Positions 8,822 to 17,918 of a DNA stretch of 64,000 nt are shown piece after piece (within the stretch, counting starts at the first letter, position 1; every line of letters begins with the position of its first letter). The notes under the pieces were generated by a model. It did not search any database. It saw only the letters and a program-made list of their open reading frames with translations, and was not told where the DNA came from. Source of the DNA: Rhodopseudomonas palustris (GTDB taxonomy: Bacteria; Pseudomonadota; Alphaproteobacteria; Rhizobiales; Xanthobacteraceae); the NCBI RefSeq assembly GCF_034479375.1, contig NZ_CP140155.1, positions 3,324,501 through 3,388,500 on the forward strand, written 5' to 3'. The translations under genes and the position numbers were made by a program.

Positions 8822-9651
8822 GCCACGGCCTCGAACGCCTGCGCGAAGCCCTTCATGTAAGCCGCGAAGCCGTCGGCCGAGCGGGCCATCTTGGCGTAGC
8901 GCGCGACTTCGGCCGAGTCGGTGACGTATTCGCCGGCGAGCCCCAGCGGCCATGCGCCGTGCTTCGCCTCGGCGATCGCGCCGACATACAGCGCCGGCAA
9001 CACGCCGGCGGCGCTGCGCTCGTCGGCGAGCAGCGAGGTCTCGACGATGCGCTCGACGGTCACCAGCGTGGTCTTCGCCGCATAGGCCATCGCCGCGAGC
9101 TCGGCCTGCCGTCCGATCCGGACATTGCCGAATCGATCGGCCTCGGGGGCGTGAAACAGCGCGATGTCGGGCCGGATCGCCGACACCACGACGATCGGAT
9201 CGTCCTGTGCGAACGGGTTGTCGATGATCGTCCAGTCCGGCCGCGAGGCCAGCAGATCGCTGCCGATGATGCCGCGGATCGGCATGAACGGCACTCCCTT
9301 CTGGCCGGCGACGAGGCCGGCGAGGATCGCCGGGCAGGTCGCGTCCATCATCTTGAAGGCGGCGTTGCGAATGCCGTCGGCGAAACGCGGCGCGCCGCCG
9401 GCTTCGCCGAGCGTCACCGCGCTGGTTTCGAGCGTGCCGACCAGCCCCTCGCCGATCAGCATGTCGGCCTGCATGCCGCTGATCGGAACGCAGACGAGGT
9501 GCAGGTCTTTCGGGCGGTTGGCGAGGATGGCGGCGGTGGCGGCCATCGCGACGCCGGCATTGTCGGACGACAGCGCCACCGTCATGCCGTCGCGCACCTG
9601 CGCGGCCAGTTGCTGCAGCGAAACGATTTCTCCCACGGCATCCTCCATCAT
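8818..9651 (-). CDS. CoA-transferase subunit alpha-like protein
   Basis: 277 residues from ATG 9651; an upstream TTG at 9711 could add 20 residues but overlaps a TTGACA promoter-like hexamer. Features of the alpha subunit: VALSSDN at the start, the turn GEAGGAPRFADGIRNA, and the central segment IRPDIALFHAPEADRFGNVRIGR, close to the P-D-x-A-x-x-H-x-x-x-A-D-x-x-G-N signature of CoA-transferases. Forms an operon with the beta subunit. Probably moves CoA between organic acids in the cytoplasm. Confidence 0.8.
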   Translation of the reverse strand: MMEDAVGEIVSLQQLAAQVRDGMTVALSSDNAGVAMAATAAILANRPKDLHLVCVPISGMQADMLIGEGLVGTLETSAVTLGEAGGAPRFADGIRNAAFKMMDATCPAILAGLVAGQKGVPFMPIRGIIGSDLLASRPDWTIIDNPFAQDDPIVVVSAIRPDIALFHAPEADRFGNVRIGRQAELAAMAYAAKTTLVTVERIVETSLLADERSAAGVLPALYVGAIAEAKHGAWPLGLAGEYVTDSAEVARYAKMARSADGFAAYMKGFAQAFEAVA

Positions 9652-9682
9652 CGCCGCGTGGTCGCGGCTGTCGTTTGGACGG

Positions 9683-9711
9683 ATGGTTTCGTGAGCCGGC
9701 GGAACTGTCAA
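9683..9711 (-). promoter_or_regulatory. Possible sigma70 promoter of the CoA-transferase pair
   Basis: On the minus strand TTGACA (9711-9706) is followed after 17 bases by AACCAT (9688-9683). The -35 is perfect, the -10 matches only three of six. It sits 32 bases before ATG 9651, which supports that start over the TTG at 9711. Confidence 0.3.
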
Positions 9712-9744
9712 GCCGCGGAGCCGCTCACCACGGATGCTGTGAGA

Positions 9745-10293
9745 TCAGGCCTTGTCGCGGCGCAGGTGTTCGTCGAGTCGCGGCATGATCTCGACGAAGT
9801 TGCATGGGCGGGTGCGGTAATCGAGCTGCGGGGCGAGAATGCCGTCCCAGCCGTCGCGGCAGGCGCCGGGCGAGCCCGGCAGGCAGAAGATGTAGGTCGC
9901 GCCCGCGACGCCGGCGGTGGCGCGGCTCTGGATCGTCGAGGTCCCGATCTTGGCGTAGCTCATCATGTGAAACGCGATCGAGAACCCGTCCATGCGCTTC
10001 TCGAACAGCGGCTCGATCGCCTCCGGCGTGACGTCGCGGCCGGTGAAGCCGGTGCCGCCGGTGGTGATGATCGCATCGATGCTCGCGTCGGCGATCCAGC
10101 GCCGCACGATCGCGCGAATCGCCTCGACATCGTCTTTCACGATCTCCCGCGACGCCAGCAAATGTCCCGCCGCCGTCAGCCGCTCCACCAGCGTCGCACC
10201 CGACTTGTCGTCGTCGAGCGCGCGGGTGTCGGACACGGTCAGCACCGCGATGTTGAGAGGAATGAAAGTCTTCGGCTGTTCGGAGGAGGCCAT
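9745..10293 (-). CDS. moaB: Molybdenum cofactor biosynthesis protein B
   Basis: 182 residues of the MoaB/MogA fold, which adenylylates molybdopterin before molybdenum insertion. Visible motifs: LTVSDTR near residue 20, TTGGTGFTGRDVTPEA around residue 80, and the loop FCLPGSPGA. ATG 10293 was chosen because AGGA lies seven bases upstream; an earlier in-frame codon at 10311 has no such site. Cofactor made here would serve molybdoenzymes; modD, another molybdenum gene, lies 21 kb away. Confidence 0.92.
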   Translation of the reverse strand: MASSEQPKTFIPLNIAVLTVSDTRALDDDKSGATLVERLTAAGHLLASREIVKDDVEAIRAIVRRWIADASIDAIITTGGTGFTGRDVTPEAIEPLFEKRMDGFSIAFHMMSYAKIGTSTIQSRATAGVAGATYIFCLPGSPGACRDGWDGILAPQLDYRTRPCNFVEIMPRLDEHLRRDKA

Positions 10294-10326
10294 TGTCGAT
10301 CCTAATTGCATCTCAACGCTACGACC

Positions 10327-10425
10327 GTCATCCTGAGGTGCGAGCGAAGCGAGCCTCGAAGGATGATGCTGTGCGTGTTTTCCATCCTTCGAGGTGCGCC
10401 CGTCGGGCGCACACCTCAGGATGAC
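10327..10425. repeat. Palindromic intergenic repeat, CATCCTGAGG/CCTTCGAGG type
   Basis: Outer arms GTCATCCTGAGGTG (10327-10340) and the exact complement (10412-10425) enclose an inner pair CTCGAAGGATG / CATCCTTCGAG. A transcript would fold as a long hairpin. Same family as the repeats at 12899, 24842, 36585 and 50070. Confidence 0.85.
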
Positions 10426-10447
10426 GCTGTGCGCGTCTCGGCCTCTC

Positions 10448-11362
10448 TTACAGCCTCTCCGCCGCGAAGGTGTTGCACGACTGGATCGTGCCCTGCTGAT
10501 AGCCGGTCATGAACCAGCGCTTGCGCTGCGCGGCCGAGCCGTGGGTGAAGGAATCCGGCACCACGTCGCGGCCGGCGTTGCGTTGCAGCGTGTCGTCGCC
10601 GATCGCGCTCGCCGTGGTCAGCGCCGCGTCGATGTCGCCGGGCTCCAGGAAGTTCGGGCGTTTCTTTTCTTCCCGATTGACCCAGACGCCGGACAGGCAA
10701 TCGGCCTGCAATTCGACGCGCACCTGCAGTGCGTTGGATTCGGCGCGCGAGCCCGCCTGCTGCTGCAGCCGCGTCACGCGCGGCAGGATGCCGAGCAGGT
10801 TCTGGACGTGATGTCCCGCCTCGTGGGCGATGATGTAGGCCGCGGTGAACCGGCAGGCGCTGCCGGAGCAGCCCTTGAAGCGGGTCTCGACCTGCTTGAA
10901 GAAATTGGTGTCGATGAAGATCTGCTTGTCCGGCGGACAGTAGAACGGCCCCATCGCCGATTGCGCCATGCCGCAGCGGCCGCCATTGGTGGAATTGCGG
11001 AACAGCACGATCTTCGGCCCGACATAGGTCTGGCCGCTGGCCTTGAAGATCTCCGTCCAGCGATCGTCGATCTCGCCGAGCACGCCGGAGATCATTTTGC
11101 CCATATCGTCGGTCGGGGCGCCCTGCTTGCCGGGCGAGGCCCGCTCGCTCTGCTGAGTCGGCGCGCCGCCGGTCAGAACCTCGGCACCGCTGATCAGCAG
11201 CCGCGGATCAATGCCGAACGCCCAGCCGACCAGACCCAGCACGACGATGGCGCCGATGCCGAGGCCGCCGCCGCCGGTCGGAAACCCGAAGCCGCCGCCC
11301 CCGCCGCCGCTGTCACGCCGGTCGTCGATGTTGTCGCTGCGACGGAAGTCATCGTCACGCAT
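10448..11362 (-). CDS. YpfJ-family zinc metallopeptidase-like membrane protein
   Basis: 304 residues. A Gly-rich cytoplasmic start is followed by one transmembrane helix (about 35-55), then a periplasmic domain with zinc site HEAGHH (His180, Glu181, His184, His185). The family (neutral zinc metallopeptidase, YpfJ) also keeps the cysteines seen around CGMAQSAMGPFYCPPD and the late VELQADCLSGVW. Whether it degrades protein is not established for the family. ATG 11362. Divergent from ccrM over 363 bases. Confidence 0.88.
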   Translation of the reverse strand: MRDDDFRRSDNIDDRRDSGGGGGGFGFPTGGGGLGIGAIVVLGLVGWAFGIDPRLLISGAEVLTGGAPTQQSERASPGKQGAPTDDMGKMISGVLGEIDDRWTEIFKASGQTYVGPKIVLFRNSTNGGRCGMAQSAMGPFYCPPDKQIFIDTNFFKQVETRFKGCSGSACRFTAAYIIAHEAGHHVQNLLGILPRVTRLQQQAGSRAESNALQVRVELQADCLSGVWVNREEKKRPNFLEPGDIDAALTTASAIGDDTLQRNAGRDVVPDSFTHGSAAQRKRWFMTGYQQGTIQSCNTFAAERL

Positions 11363-11629
11363 CAGTTTTTCCTCGGCTTCACGGCGGACCGCCGCCCGCA
11401 CGATACGGCCGACACGAACACATCCGCGACAATTAGAAATAACCCGCCCGGCAAATATTGCCTAGTGCGCACATCAAAAGCCTGTTCGCAGCGCATCGAC
11501 GAGACGGCAGAACGCACCCGATCCCCTGAAACGAAGCGCAATCTCACCCCCTCGGTGCAACCGGCAGCGAGCGACCGGGAAAACACCCGCCACTCGTTCT
11601 CGTTCCGGTAACAACGAATTCGATTTCAA

Positions 11630-11645
11630 TTAAGTCGATTTTTAC
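11630..11645 (+). promoter_or_regulatory. CtrA-like binding site upstream of ccrM
   Basis: TTAA-N7-TTTAC at 11630-11645 differs by one base from the CtrA consensus TTAA-N7-TTAAC. It is 81 bases upstream of the ccrM ATG in an AT-rich pocket. In Caulobacter, CtrA drives ccrM transcription in predivisional cells; the same wiring here is inference. Confidence 0.5.
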
Positions 11646-11706
11646 TTTGCCGGGGCAAGGTGACGCCAGTCGGTTGTTTAGTCCCGCGTCTCCGACGGCG
11701 TCACAT

Positions 11707-12859
<1,153 letters not shown>

Positions 12860-12898
12860 CGGCTCTGCGGATTCGGCGCAAGCCCGGCCTTCACCAAC

Positions 12899-12936
12899 TC
12901 ATCCTTCGAGACGCCCGGCTTCGCCGGGCTCCTCAG
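12899..12936. repeat. Half-length CCTTCGAGA-type repeat
   Basis: TCATCCTTCGAGA, a CCCGGC-TTC-GCCGGG hairpin and CTCCTCAG. It looks like one arm of the CATCCTGAGG family, missing its partner, and lies directly after ccrM, next to a second repeat of another family. Confidence 0.65.
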
Positions 12937-12984
12937 AGCCTGACTCAAAAAGCGATCAATGAAATCGAGCGCTTTTGCTTCAAC

Positions 12985-13076
12985 CCGTCATGCCCGGCCT
13001 TGTGCCGGGCATCCACGTCTTGCAGCCGAAGCCGCGAGAAGGACGTGGATGGCCGGGACGAGCCCGGCCATGACGG
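12985..13076. repeat. GTCATGCCCGGC-type palindromic repeat
   Basis: CCGTCATGCCCGGC at one end pairs with GCCCGGCCATGACGG at the other, with inner arms ATCCACGTC / GACGTGGAT. A 92-base hairpin unit of the most common family here (also 17816, 26244, 30209, 50215, 60617). With the half repeat at 12899 it fills most of the 320-base gap between ccrM and the chemoreceptor; I see no other element there. Confidence 0.85.
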
Positions 13077-13179
13077 AATCAGTTGCGAGCTACCATGAGT
13101 TGATCCGGGCTGACTCCACCGCGACTCAGCGACGCCAAGACAGCACCGCTCCGATCCGAAGCTCGTCACTCGATCGACC

Positions 13180-14502
13180 TCACGCCGCGTTCTGCTGGAT
13201 CAGGTCCTTGCGCACCTGGCCGAGATAGCCGCGGATCTGCTCCGCGAGGGTCTCCGAATTCGACGACAGATGCGTCGACGCCGTCATGGTCGATTCGGCG
13301 TAGCGTTCGGTGTCGCGCGCGTTCGCGGCGATCGCCTGGATGCTGGTGGCGATGTCGCTGACCACCGCGAAGGCCTGCTCGATGGTCTGGGCGATGTCGG
13401 CGGTCGCGTCCGATTGCGCTTCGGCGGCGCCCGCGACCTTGGTGGTGATGCTCTCGACCTCGGTCATCACCGCGCCGATATCGGTGATCGACTGGCTGAC
13501 GACGTCGGCGGCGCCGTGGACGTGATCGACCTGCGATTCGATTTCGCCGGTGAATTTCGCGGTCTGTTCGGCCAGCGCCTTGACCTCCTGCGCGACCACG
13601 GCGAAGCCGCGTCCCGCATCGCCGGCCCGCGCCGCTTCGATCGTGGCGTTCAGCGCGAGCAGATTGGTCTGGCTGGCGATCGCCTCGATCGACTTCACCA
13701 CTTCGCTGATCCGCTCGGCGACGCTGCGCAGCGCCGCGACGTTGCTGGTCGCTTCCGACACCCGCGCCACCGCGCGGCCGACGATCTCGGCGGAGCGTGC
13801 GACGTCGGCGCCGACCTCGCGCGCGCTCGCCGACAGGCCCGCCGTCGCATCCGCGACGTGACGCATACTGCCGCTCGCCTGTTCGGACGCGCCGGCGACC
13901 GCGGTGAGGCGTTCGCGCGTCGTCGAGGCGCCGCTGGTGAGATGACCGGCGGTTTCGCGCATGTCCTTCGAATCGGCATCGAGCGAGCCGACCACGGTGC
14001 TGACCGCGCCTTCGAGCCGCGCGGCCTGTTGCTCGAAACTCCGGATCCGGCCTTCGATGCTGTCGGTCGCGTCGTTGAAGGTGGCGGCGCCGCGCAGCAG
14101 CGCGCCGTGCAGCCCGCCCGGCAGGATGCGCCGGAAATAGCGGCGCTGCTGCACCGCGCGCATCGACGCGGTGGCTTCGCGCACGAAGGCGTCGCAATCG
14201 TCGATCACGTCGTTGATCGCGCCGAGCAGACCGCCGATGCGGCCCGACGTGGGAATGTGCAGGATGCGCGCCTCGAAATCGCCGTCCGCGACCCGCTGGC
14301 AGACGTCGCGCGCCTGCTCGATCAGCCGCGTGGCCGTGGCCACACTGGCGAATGCAAGCACCGCCGCAATCAGCGCGACCGCCTGAAACGCCGACGCGAC
14401 CGTCGGGTAGTTCATCCAGGCCAGCCCCGCTGCGATCGTCGCGGCGGCGATCGCGATCGCGATGTTAAGCTGCGCTTTTGAGAGCGAACATGAGTTCGTC
14501 AT
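13180..14502 (-). CDS. Methyl-accepting chemotaxis protein with minimal sensor region
   Basis: 440 residues. Two adjacent transmembrane helices (about 12-30 and 35-56) with almost no periplasmic loop, then a HAMP-like linker and a long cytoplasmic helical hairpin. The signalling tip contains [33 protein letters not shown], invariant in chemoreceptors (quoted in parts: [20 protein letters not shown], then [15 protein letters not shown]). Without a sensor domain it must sense through a partner. Its ATG lies inside the 3' end of the PAS gene (38-base overlap), so both are coupled and probably form a split energy-taxis receptor. Confidence 0.88.
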   Translation of the reverse strand: MTNSCSLSKAQLNIAIAIAAATIAAGLAWMNYPTVASAFQAVALIAAVLAFASVATATRLIEQARDVCQRVADGDFEARILHIPTSGRIGGLLGAINDVIDDCDAFVREATASMRAVQQRRYFRRILPGGLHGALLRGAATFNDATDSIEGRIRSFEQQAARLEGAVSTVVGSLDADSKDMRETAGHLTSGASTTRERLTAVAGASEQASGSMRHVADATAGLSASAREVGADVARSAEIVGRAVARVSEATSNVAALRSVAERISEVVKSIEAIASQTNLLALNATIEAARAGDAGRGFAVVAQEVKALAEQTAKFTGEIESQVDHVHGAADVVSQSITDIGAVMTEVESITTKVAGAAEAQSDATADIAQTIEQAFAVVSDIATSIQAIAANARDTERYAESTMTASTHLSSNSETLAEQIRGYLGQVRKDLIQQNAA

Positions 14503-15001
14503 AGCTGACCTTCTTGGAAGCGACGAAATCCACCAGTGCCCGATAGCCGGCCTCGACCGCGTCCTTGCCGTTGGCGTGGCTGTTCTCGATCCGCAGCACC
14601 TCGGCGTAGAGCGGGGCGATCGCGTTGTCGATCACGCTGCGGTCCGGCGCGCGGCGATTGGAATGATAACCGATGATCTTGCCGGCATCGTCGAACGACG
14701 GAGTGACGTGCGCGAACACCCAATAATGATCGCCGGAATGCGCCATGTTCTTGACGTAGCCGAAGATCTCGCGGCCGGCGGCGATGGTTTCCCACAGCAG
14801 GCGGAACACCGCGCGCGGCATGTCGGGATGGCGGATGATGCTGTGCGGCTGGCCGAGTAGTTCGGCCTCGCTGTAGCCGGCGATCCGGCAGAACGTCCGG
14901 TTCGCGTAAGTGATGCGCCCCTTGAGATCGGTCTTGGAGACGATTAGTTCCGCGGCGGGAAACACGACTTCCTTGCCGGTGGGCCGGATTTTTGTGGCCA
15001 T
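14465..15001 (-). CDS. Aer-type PAS domain protein
   Basis: 178 residues with one PAS domain: [19 protein letters not shown], then [19 protein letters not shown] and [11 protein letters not shown]. The IRHPDMP motif is typical of the PAS domain of the aerotaxis receptor Aer, which binds FAD. A helical tail of about 60 residues follows. ATG 15001 has GGAGA six bases upstream; an in-frame codon at 15031 is unlikely because it sits in the promoter palindrome. Upstream of and overlapping the chemoreceptor gene, so the pair should act as one aerotaxis or energy-taxis unit. Confidence 0.85.
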   Translation of the reverse strand: MATKIRPTGKEVVFPAAELIVSKTDLKGRITYANRTFCRIAGYSEAELLGQPHSIIRHPDMPRAVFRLLWETIAAGREIFGYVKNMAHSGDHYWVFAHVTPSFDDAGKIIGYHSNRRAPDRSVIDNAIAPLYAEVLRIENSHANGKDAVEAGYRALVDFVASKKVSYDELMFALKSAA

Positions 15002-15031
15002 CGCCGGTCTCCGATGTGATTGACGTGACAA

Positions 15032-15067
15032 CCGTCCTTAAGAGCAGCCGGATTAAGGACGGCTTAA
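15032..15067 (-). promoter_or_regulatory. CtrA-consensus box within a 10-bp inverted repeat
   Basis: CCGTCCTTAA (15032-15041) and TTAAGGACGG (15053-15062) are perfect inverted arms with an 11-base loop. The second arm also starts a perfect TTAA-N7-TTAA CtrA box (15053-15067). The element lies 31-66 bases upstream of the PAS-chemoreceptor operon. CtrA control of motility and taxis genes is common in alphaproteobacteria; binding here is inferred. Confidence 0.55.
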
Positions 15068-15130
15068 AATACCATCGGCGGAAATCCACAAAATCCGCCG
15101 CATCCGGAATGCTACGAGCTAGAACCGTGA

Positions 15131-16255
15131 TTAGTCGAGCGCATGCGCGATCACCTTGCGCATCAGATTGGGCAGCGCTTCGCCGGCGAGCGTGGCGATC
15201 TTCTCCCAGCGCATCCCCTTCGGCGCGCGCGTCCCGGCCGGCGCCTGCGCGGTGTAGACCACGAGCTCGAGCGGAAAATGCGTGAACACGTGGCTGACGT
15301 GTCCCGCCTTGCGATGCCAGCGCGTGACGCCGGCGAGCTTTGGCGCCTGCGCGCGCGCCGCGGCGTCGCTGTATCCCGCGAGCCACTCGGAGTTCGGCAC
15401 TTCGGTCATGCCGCCGAGCAGACCCTTCGCTTCGCGCGAGCGTAGCAGGATGGCGTCGCCGCGGATCACCACGAAGGCCGCGCCGCGGCGCAACGCGCCG
15501 GTCTTCTTCGGCGCCTTGCGCGGAAACGTCTCGGCGTCGCCGCGCAGCCGCGCCGCGCAGCCGTCGTCGAGCGGGCACAGCGCGCAGGCCGGCTTCTTCG
15601 GCGTGCAGATGGTGGCGCCGAGATCCATCAGCGCCTGGGCGCTGTCGCCGGCGCGCGCCGGCCCGAGCAGCGTGCGCGCCAGCTCCTGGATCCGCGGCTT
15701 CGCCTTGGGCATCTCGTCCTCGACCGCGTAGAGCCGCGACACCACGCGCTCGATATTGCCGTCGACCGGCATGGTCTGCCGGCCGAAGGCGATCGCCGCG
15801 ATCGCCGCCGCCGTATACGGACCGACGCCCGGCAAGGCGCGCAGGCCGTCTTCCGTATCGGGAAAGCGGCCGCCGTGCTGCGTCGCCACCGCGACCGCGC
15901 AGGCGTGCAGATTGCGCGCGCGCGAGTAGTAGCCGAGCCCGGCCCACATCCGCAGCACGTCATCGAGAGAAGCGTCGCCGAGCGCCTTCGCGGTCGGCCA
16001 GCGCGCCAGGAACTTTTCGAAATACGGACCGACTGCGCGGACGGTGGTTTGCTGCAGCATGATTTCGGACAGCCACACCGCATAGGGGTCGGCGGCGGCG
16101 CCGGCGGGCGGGCGCCACGGCAGCACGCGGCGGTGGCGGTCGTACCAGGCCAGCAGCGCCGCCGGGCGGCCGGGGCCGTCGCTCGCTTCCGCTGTGATGA
16201 CCGGGGATCGTTTCCGCCGCGGCGCCGCGGCCGCCGGACTCTCTGCTAGACTCAT
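15131..16255 (-). CDS. mutY: A/G-specific adenine glycosylase
   Basis: 374 residues. Removes adenine mispaired with 8-oxoguanine. Catalytic Glu64 lies in SEIMLQQTTV, the HhH-GPD motif is LPGVGPYTA (141-149) and catalytic Asp165 is in MPVDGNIERV. The iron-sulfur loop is Cys217-x6-Cys224-x2-Cys227-x5-Cys233. A C-terminal NUDIX-like domain (from about 240) recognises oxidised guanine. ATG 16255. Divergent from the DciA-like gene 28 bases away; no gap is left for a long shared promoter. Confidence 0.95.
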   Translation of the reverse strand: MSLAESPAAAAPRRKRSPVITAEASDGPGRPAALLAWYDRHRRVLPWRPPAGAAADPYAVWLSEIMLQQTTVRAVGPYFEKFLARWPTAKALGDASLDDVLRMWAGLGYYSRARNLHACAVAVATQHGGRFPDTEDGLRALPGVGPYTAAAIAAIAFGRQTMPVDGNIERVVSRLYAVEDEMPKAKPRIQELARTLLGPARAGDSAQALMDLGATICTPKKPACALCPLDDGCAARLRGDAETFPRKAPKKTGALRRGAAFVVIRGDAILLRSREAKGLLGGMTEVPNSEWLAGYSDAAARAQAPKLAGVTRWHRKAGHVSHVFTHFPLELVVYTAQAPAGTRAPKGMRWEKIATLAGEALPNLMRKVIAHALD

Positions 16256-16283
16256 GGGCCGTATCGTCGCAAAGCATCATGCC

Positions 16284-16781
16284 ATGAGCAAGCCCGCCCC
16301 GATCTACAAGCCCGGCCCGATCAGCGCCAAGCCGCTGTCGGGGCTGCTCGGCGCGACGCTCAACGAGGCGTTCGCCAAACAGGGTTTTGCCGCGCGGGAA
16401 CTCGTCACCCGCTGGCCGGAGATCGCCGGCGCGCAGATCGCCGCGCATTGCGAGCCGCTGAAGATGCAATGGCCGCGCCCGGTCGAGGGCCAGAAGCAGG
16501 AACCGGCGACGCTGGTGCTGCGGGTCGAAGGGCCGATGGCGCTGGAGATCCAGCATTCGTCCGACCAGATCCTGCAGCGGGTCAACCGCTTCTTCGGCTG
16601 GGCCGCGGTCGGCAAACTGGCGCTGCGCCAGGCGCCGTTGACGCGCAAGATCCGCAAGCCGCTGCCGAAGCCGCCGGACGCCGCCGCCGTCGCCAAGGTC
16701 GCGGCCGGCCTCGACGCCGTCGAGGACGACGATCTGCGCATTGCGCTGGCCCGGCTCGGCGCCACGATCAAGCGGAATTGA
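16284..16781 (+). CDS. DUF721/DciA-like replication protein
   Basis: 165 residues. The DUF721 core spans about 20-125, with LVTRWPEIAGAQIAAHCEPLKM and the segment LEIQHSSDQILQRVNRFFG. DUF721 defines DciA, the loader of replicative helicase DnaB in bacteria lacking DnaC, which suits an alphaproteobacterium. A disordered Pro/Lys tail follows. ATG 16284 was chosen; ATG 16254 would overlap the divergent mutY start. It lies between mutY and a DsbA-like gene, an order I recall from other Rhizobiales. Confidence 0.82.
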   Translation: MSKPAPIYKPGPISAKPLSGLLGATLNEAFAKQGFAARELVTRWPEIAGAQIAAHCEPLKMQWPRPVEGQKQEPATLVLRVEGPMALEIQHSSDQILQRVNRFFGWAAVGKLALRQAPLTRKIRKPLPKPPDAAAVAKVAAGLDAVEDDDLRIALARLGATIKRN

Positions 16782-16917
16782 CGCTTTTGCGAGCGGCGCG
16801 GTTTCGGCCCGGCATTGCCACAATTGCGGTTTCAAGCTAGCCAACGGCCCTGTCTGCGGCGAACGCGCCGCGCCCCTTCATGCCTCGGCGGCGCGACCGC
16901 CGCGTTGGAGCACCTTG

Positions 16918-17586
16918 ATGATCACGCGCCGCACCTTCACCGCCGCCTTGTCGCTGACCGGCCTCGCCGCTTTCGCCGGCGTCTCGCCGTTCCGCCTGAT
17001 CGACGACGCCTTCGCCCAGAGCACCAAGGCCGCCACCGCCGCCGACGTCGCCAAGCCGATGGCGCTGCCCGACATGGCGCTCGGCCCCAAGGACGCCGCC
17101 GTCACCATCACCGAATACGCCTCGTTGACTTGTTCGCATTGCGCGACCTTCGCCGAGGAGGTGTTCCCGAAGCTGAAGGCTGCCTATATCGACACCGGCA
17201 AGGTCCGCTACGTGTTCCGCGAGTTCCCGCTCGACATCAAGGCCGCCGCCGGCTCGATGCTGTCGCGCTGCATCGCCAAGGACGATTCGGTGAAGTACTT
17301 CGCCGTCACCGATTTGCTGTTCAAGACCCAGGCCGACTGGGTGATGAAGGACACCACCGAGCAGCTCAAGCGGATCGGCAAGCAGGCCGGCCTCAGCGCC
17401 GCCGAAGTCGAGACCTGCCTCAAGGACCAGGCGCTGCTCGACAAGATCGCCGCCGACCAGAAATACGCCAACGAAGTGCTCAAGGTGAACTCGACCCCGA
17501 GCTTCTTCATCAACGGCGAGATGCTGCGCGGCGAAACCTCGCTGGAAGAATTCGCCAAGCGCATCGACCCGCTGCTGAAGAGCTGA
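16918..17586 (+). CDS. DsbA-family periplasmic thiol oxidoreductase
   Basis: 222 residues. The N-terminus carries twin arginines (MITRRTF) and a hydrophobic stretch ending AFAQ, so export may be by Tat. Thioredoxin fold with active site Cys72-Ser-His-Cys75 in ASLTCSHCATF and the cis-proline loop STPSFFING. Resembles the DsbA/BdbD-like group with an inserted helical domain, which oxidises or isomerises cysteines in the envelope. ATG 16918 has GGAG seven bases upstream. Followed by a repeat-rich gap before smc. Confidence 0.9.
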   Translation: MITRRTFTAALSLTGLAAFAGVSPFRLIDDAFAQSTKAATAADVAKPMALPDMALGPKDAAVTITEYASLTCSHCATFAEEVFPKLKAAYIDTGKVRYVFREFPLDIKAAAGSMLSRCIAKDDSVKYFAVTDLLFKTQADWVMKDTTEQLKRIGKQAGLSAAEVETCLKDQALLDKIAADQKYANEVLKVNSTPSFFINGEMLRGETSLEEFAKRIDPLLKS

Positions 17587-17610
17587 GGCGGGAGCGCCGA
17601 GGCTCTTCTT

Positions 17611-17761
17611 CCTTCTCCCCTCGTGGGAGAAGGTGGCGCGGACGCAGTCCGCGACGGATGAGGGGGCTGTTGCGCGCCTCTCCTGCGCACTGCCCGCGGC
17701 ACCCCTCACCCGCCTTCGACGCTTCGCGTCTCAGGCACCCTCTCCCACAAGGGGAGAGGGG
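17611..17761. repeat. CTCTCCC/GGGAGAGG-type intergenic repeat
   Basis: CCTTCTCCCCTCGTGGGAGAAGG at one end and CTCTCCCACAAGGGGAGAGG at the other are each hairpins and face each other across about 100 bases containing CGGACGCAGTCCG. Same family as 22761, 30489 and 39701. Confidence 0.7.
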
Positions 17762-17815
17762 AAAGAGGCGTCTCCCCACATCGTGTCGCTGAACCGCGTC
17801 ATTGTCATCGAACAA

Positions 17816-17918
17816 CGTCATTGCCGGGCTCGACCCGGCAATCCATCCTCTTCGCAAAGACTCGTCGTAGCGCGCTGACGCGCGCGATGGATGCGCGGGT
17901 CGAGCCCGCGCATGACGG
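17816..17918. repeat. GTCATTGCCGGG/CGCATGACGG-type palindromic repeat
   Basis: CGTCATTGCCGGGCTCGACCCGGCAATCCATCC opens the unit (hairpin CCGGGCTCGACCCGG) and GATGGATGCGCGGGTCGAGCCCGCGCATGACGG closes it. Long-hairpin member of the GTCATGCCCGGC family. Motif halves: ATCCATC and GATGGAT. Confidence 0.75.
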
